From the NCBI GenBank assembly GCA_964608575.1, contig CAZSPW010000032.1, forward strand, positions 1 through 18,290: a DNA stretch of 18,290 bases. The letters are read 5' to 3'. Below, in pieces: positions 15,395 through 18,290 of the stretch. Numbering within the stretch: the first letter of the stretch is position 1; each line of letters starts with the position of its first letter. Both the position numbers and the translations under genes were made by a program. The DNA comes from JAMIFN01 sp964608575 (GTDB taxonomy: Bacteria > Pseudomonadota > Gammaproteobacteria > Burkholderiales > Burkholderiaceae_C). The notes under the pieces were generated by a model, which was given only the letters and a program-made list of their open reading frames with translations, ran no database searches and was not told the DNA's origin.

Positions 15395-16189
15395 ATGACC
15401 ATGACCGATATCTTAGAAAAAATCTGTGCCACCAAACACGAAGAAGTGGCCGCTGCGCTGAAAAAAACCAGCCGTGCCGATATGCGCCGCGATGCCGAAA
15501 GCCGTGTACTCACGCGCGATTTTGTCGCTGCCATTCGTGCCAAACACCAAGCAGATCAAGCAGCGGTGATTGCCGAAATCAAAAAAGCCTCGCCCAGCAA
15601 AGGCGTGATACGCGCTGATTTTGAACCCGCCGATATTGCCCAAAGTTATGCCGAATACGGCGCGGCCTGTCTTTCGGTTTTAACCGATCGCCAATACTTC
15701 CAAGGCAGCCCCGATTATTTAAAGCAAGCCCGCGCCAGCTGCCAGTTACCTGTGCTGCGCAAAGACTTTATGGTCGATAGCTTTCAAATCGACGAAGCCC
15801 GCGCTATGGGCGCAGACTGCATTTTGCTGATTGCCGCTTGCCTAGACGACGCGCAACTGCGCGACATGGAAGCCCAAGCCCAGCACCTGAATATGGCCGT
15901 GCTGGTGGAAGTACACGACGAGCGCGAAATGGAACGCGCACTGCATCTCAAAACCCCGCTGATAGGTGTGAACAACCGCAATCTGCGCACTTTTGAGGTA
16001 GATATCAACACCACGGCGCGCCTGCGGCAAATGGTCGATAGCGCGCGCATCGTCGTCGCCGAAAGCGGCATTTCCAGCCCCGCTGAAGTGGCCACGCTGC
16101 GCGGGCAGGGCGTGCATACTTTCTTGGTGGGCGAGGCCTTTATGCGTGCGCCCGAACCTGGGGCTGAGCTGCAAAAGCTCTTTGCTTGA
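15395..16189 (+). CDS. trpC: Indole-3-glycerol phosphate synthase TrpC
   Basis: This 264-residue TIM-barrel enzyme closes the indole ring in tryptophan synthesis. Catalytic motifs are all present: EIKKASPSKG (61-70, with the catalytic lysine), LRKDF (121-125, Lys123), LVEVHDE (170-176, Glu172), GVNNRNL (191-197) and VAESGIS (221-227). It is monofunctional, without a fused TrpF. Two in-frame ATGs (15395 and 15401) are possible; neither has a strong ribosome site. No trpE, trpG or trpD is seen nearby: the upstream gene is lplT (3-bp gap) and the downstream gene is rdgB. Translation is probably coupled to lplT. Confidence 0.96.
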   Translation: MTMTDILEKICATKHEEVAAALKKTSRADMRRDAESRVLTRDFVAAIRAKHQADQAAVIAEIKKASPSKGVIRADFEPADIAQSYAEYGAACLSVLTDRQYFQGSPDYLKQARASCQLPVLRKDFMVDSFQIDEARAMGADCILLIAACLDDAQLRDMEAQAQHLNMAVLVEVHDEREMERALHLKTPLIGVNNRNLRTFEVDINTTARLRQMVDSARIVVAESGISSPAEVATLRGQGVHTFLVGEAFMRAPEPGAELQKLFA

Positions 16190-16207
16190 TTTTTCAGCAT
16201 CAAATTG

Positions 16208-16241
16208 GCTTTTTAGGCCGCCAAATCTGCCTGAGCAGCTT
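16208..16241 (+). repeat. Interspersed hairpin element, copy D
   Basis: AGGC (16215-16218) pairs with GCCT (16229-16232), extendable by a wobble pair and GCT/AGC. The core is CTGCCTGAGCAGCT. It matches copy A at nearly every base over about 26 bp. It lies between trpC and rdgB, 22 bp before the rdgB ATG. Confidence 0.8.
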
Positions 16242-16262
16242 CTTTTTTCATAGTGGAAATTC

Positions 16263-16892
16263 ATGCAACTGGTTTTAGCCTCTAACAATGCTGGCAAACT
16301 GGCTGAACTGCAAACCATGTTCGGCGGCTTGCCCGTGCAGCTCGTGCGCCAAAGCGAACTGGGCGTGAGCGAGGCCGAAGAGCCGCACCGCACTTTTGTC
16401 GAAAACGCCCTGGCCAAAGCGCGTCACGCCGCTCGCGCCAGCGGCCTGCCCGCCTTGGCCGATGATGCTGGCCTATGCTTGGCCGCTTGGGGTGGGCTGC
16501 CTGGGGTGGATACCGCGCTGTTCAGCCAGCAGCGCTACGGCATCCCGCGCGGGCAAGACGAACACGGCAATGACAACAACGCCAGCGCCATCTTGCGCGC
16601 GATGGAGGGCGAAGAAAATCGCCACGCCGCTATGGTCAGCACTTTGGTGGCCGTGCGCCACGCCGACGACCCAGAGCCTTTAATCGCCATAGGCCGTGTG
16701 CGCGGCCTGCTGACTAAAGAGCGCCTAGGCGCAGGCGGCTTTGGCGTGGACCCGATTTTTTATTTGCCTGAATATGGGCAAACCTTTGCACAAATGCCGG
16801 CCGATCTGAAAAACCAGCTCAGCCACCGTGGCCGCGCCGCCGCGCAGATGCGCCAGCTCATCGCCGAAAATTGGCTAGCCGAGCAGGCCTAA
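16263..16892 (+). CDS. rdgB: XTP/dITP diphosphatase RdgB (Ham1 family)
   Basis: A 209-residue nucleotide-pool sanitiser that hydrolyses ITP, dITP and XTP to monophosphates. LASNNAGKLAEL (5-16) is the substrate-binding start. ALADDAGL (64-71) carries the catalytic Asp68, equivalent to E. coli Asp69; the usual DDSG reads DDAG here, a conservative change. GGFGVDPIFYLPEYGQTFAQM and SHRGRAA complete the signature. TGGA precedes the ATG at 16263. It follows trpC by 73 bp and precedes hemW by 4 bp, an rdgB-hemW pairing seen in many proteobacteria. Confidence 0.95.
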   Translation: MQLVLASNNAGKLAELQTMFGGLPVQLVRQSELGVSEAEEPHRTFVENALAKARHAARASGLPALADDAGLCLAAWGGLPGVDTALFSQQRYGIPRGQDEHGNDNNASAILRAMEGEENRHAAMVSTLVAVRHADDPEPLIAIGRVRGLLTKERLGAGGFGVDPIFYLPEYGQTFAQMPADLKNQLSHRGRAAAQMRQLIAENWLAEQA

Positions 16893-16896
16893 ACCC

Positions 16897-18111
16897 ATGT
16901 CTGCCCAAGATGCTCTGCACTATCTGCGCCCCGGCAGCCTGATGCTGCCCGCGCTGCCGCCGCTGTCGATTTATGTGCATCTGCCTTGGTGTTTGAAAAA
17001 ATGCCCTTATTGCGACTTCAATTCGCACGAGGTACGCACCGCGAACACATTAGAAGATGCGCTGCAAAACCGCTATATCGATGCGCTGATTTTGGATGCC
17101 GAATCCGCCTTGCCCCTGGTTTGGGGTCGCCCCATCCACAGCATTTTTATGGGTGGCGGCACGCCGTCCCTCTTTGCCCCAGCGCAAATCGAACGCCTGA
17201 TCGCCGCCCTGCGCGCGCGTTTTCCGCTCACGGCAGATTGTGAAATCACACTGGAAGCCAATCCCGGCACTTTTGAAAAAGACCGTTTTGCCGCCTACCG
17301 CGCCGCGGGCGTGACGCGCCTATCCGTCGGCGTGCAGTCCTTTCATGACACCAAACTGCAAGCCATAGGGCGCGTGCACAATGCCGCGCAAGCCCGCGCT
17401 GCGCTGCACGAAGCCGCCGAGCATTTTGAGCATTTCAATCTGGATTTGATGTACGCCCTGCCTGGGCAAAGCCTGACTGATTTGCAGGCCGATGTCGCCA
17501 CCGCGCTGTCATTCCAGCCGCCGCATTTGTCTATCTACCACCTCACGCTCGAACCCAATACCTATTTCGCCAAATTTCCGCCCGCCCTGCCGGATGAAGA
17601 CATCGCCTGGCAAATGCTGGACGCCATCACCGCGGCCACGCAGGCCGCGGGCTTAGCGCGTTATGAGGTTTCGGCCTTTGCCCGCAGCGCAGGCCAGCAA
17701 TGCCGCCACAACCGCAATTACTGGCAGTTTGGCGATTATTTGGGCATAGGCGCGGGCGCGCACGGCAAAATCAGCTTTCCGCACCGCGTGCTGCGCCAAG
17801 TGCGCTACCGCACCCCGTCTGAATATCTGGCACAGGCCGAGCGCGGGCAATTTGTCGCGCAAGAGGGCGAAATCGCCCGTGCCGACCTGCCTTTTGAATT
17901 CATGCTCAACGCCCTGCGCTTGGTCGATGGTTTTGCCGTGCAAGACTTTGCTGAGCGCACAGGTTTGCCGCTCACCGCGATAGAAAAGCCCTTGCAAGAG
18001 GCCGAAGCCAAAGGCCTGATCACCCGCGACTGGCAGCGCATTGCGCCCACCACGCGCGGCCTGGATTTTTTAAGCGAACTGCAAGGCCTGTTTTTACCTG
18101 ATGCCGACTAA
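16897..18111 (+). CDS. hemW: Radical SAM heme chaperone HemW
   Basis: A 404-residue radical SAM protein, formerly annotated as oxygen-independent coproporphyrinogen oxidase-like. The cluster motif is Cys32-x3-Cys36-x2-Cys39 followed by DF (WCLKKCPYCDF). MGGGTPS is at 86-92, and CRHNRNYWQFGDYLGIGAGAH and the C-terminal winged-helix-like HemW domain are present. True HemN has an extra N-terminal region and other residues after the cluster, so HemW is the better call. HemW binds heme and delivers it to respiratory enzymes. The ATG is 4 bp after the rdgB stop with no clear ribosome site, suggesting coupled translation. It is the last gene of the run, followed by REP-like palindromes. Confidence 0.93.
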   Translation: MSAQDALHYLRPGSLMLPALPPLSIYVHLPWCLKKCPYCDFNSHEVRTANTLEDALQNRYIDALILDAESALPLVWGRPIHSIFMGGGTPSLFAPAQIERLIAALRARFPLTADCEITLEANPGTFEKDRFAAYRAAGVTRLSVGVQSFHDTKLQAIGRVHNAAQARAALHEAAEHFEHFNLDLMYALPGQSLTDLQADVATALSFQPPHLSIYHLTLEPNTYFAKFPPALPDEDIAWQMLDAITAATQAAGLARYEVSAFARSAGQQCRHNRNYWQFGDYLGIGAGAHGKISFPHRVLRQVRYRTPSEYLAQAERGQFVAQEGEIARADLPFEFMLNALRLVDGFAVQDFAERTGLPLTAIEKPLQEAEAKGLITRDWQRIAPTTRGLDFLSELQGLFLPDAD

Positions 18112-18123
18112 ACAGCCTTGAGA

Positions 18124-18176
18124 TCGTCATTCCTGCGCAAAGCCTGCCACTGCGTAAGCTGGGGCGGGAACCCATG
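18124..18176 (+). repeat. REP-like palindromic repeat, copy 1 (with internal insertion)
   Basis: It starts TCGTCATTCCTGCGCA and ends GGGGCGGGAACCCATG, so the outer arms resemble the widespread GTCATTCC/GGGAATCC dispersed palindrome. About 28 bp of extra sequence lies between the arms compared with copy 2. Pairing is imperfect. Confidence 0.65.
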
Positions 18177-18186
18177 TGTTTTTGAC

Positions 18187-18214
18187 TCGTCATCCCTGCG
18201 CAGGCAGGGATCCA
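18187..18214 (+). repeat. REP-like palindromic repeat, copy 2
   Basis: After TCGTC, ATCCCTGC (18192-18199) and GCAGGGAT (18204-18211) are perfect arms around GCAG, then CCA. This is the classic dispersed palindrome whose translation gives a PACAGMT-like peptide. Confidence 0.85.
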
Positions 18215-18265
18215 CCCGTCGAACATCATCGGATTACCTGCAAGGCACAGGCAGCAGCGAGGTAG

Positions 18266-18290
18266 ATGCCAGCCTACGCTGGCATGACGA
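18266..18290 (-). repeat. REP-like palindromic repeat, copy 3, inverted
   Basis: ATGCCAGC (18266-18273) and GCTGGCAT (18278-18285) are perfect arms around CTAC, followed by GACGA. Read on the minus strand it begins TCGTC as in copies 1 and 2, so it faces them. The element may continue past the window edge. Confidence 0.8.

Noticed and set aside
8009..16241. The element core CTGCCTGGGCAGCTA resembles the stem and 3' end of type I-F CRISPR repeats (CTGCC...GGCAGCTA).
   Set aside because: Copies are single, kilobases apart, of varying length, with no spacers and no cas genes in the window. The resemblance is short and likely reflects convergent palindromes.
18020..18229. A small minus-strand frame encoding GWIPACAGMT and a similar stretch.
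   Set aside because: This peptide is the usual translation of dispersed palindromic repeats; the frame overlaps hemW and the repeats and has no gene features.

Overview
The window is a gene-dense stretch of bacterial chromosome, most likely from a betaproteobacterium of the order Burkholderiales. The evidence is a small barrel-less OmpA with a CWRN/WTPATA N-terminal region, the block gyrA-serC-pheA-tyrA divergent from ompA-ubiG-gph, a ubiquinone gene (ubiG), and SecB. No rRNA, tRNA, prophage, transposase or CRISPR array is visible. Species cannot be named from the sequence.

Layout. 1-200: the 5' end of mutS on the minus strand, cut by the window edge. 266-3500: a tightly packed plus-strand run of a DUF486 membrane protein, tsaE, the Tat-exported amidase amiC and an EamA/DMT transporter, closed by a bidirectional terminator. 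3547-4624 (minus): an exported guanyl-specific RNase of the RNase Sa/barnase type followed by its barstar-like inhibitor. 4854-10711 (minus): gyrA-serC-pheA-tyrA, a probable operon joining DNA gyrase subunit A to serine, phenylalanine and tyrosine biosynthesis. 10953-18111 (plus): ompA with its own terminator, then ubiG, a HAD phosphatase (gph/mupP type), grxC, secB, lplT, trpC, rdgB and hemW. 18112-18290: a cluster of palindromic REP-like repeats.

Most genes are ordinary housekeeping genes. The features that stand out are: (i) GyrA carries Ile at the position equivalent to E. coli Ser83, the main quinolone-resistance position; (ii) a short hairpin-forming element with the core CTGCCTGRGYAGCT occurs in four separate intergenic gaps within about 8.3 kb; (iii) a chromosomal secreted-RNase/barstar pair whose inhibitor is about twice canonical length; (iv) REP-like palindromes after hemW whose arms differ in sequence but remain perfectly paired; (v) two overlapping, mutually exclusive hairpins between gyrA and ompA. 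I see no clear evidence of a wholly new multigene system. The interspersed element family is the best candidate for something undescribed.
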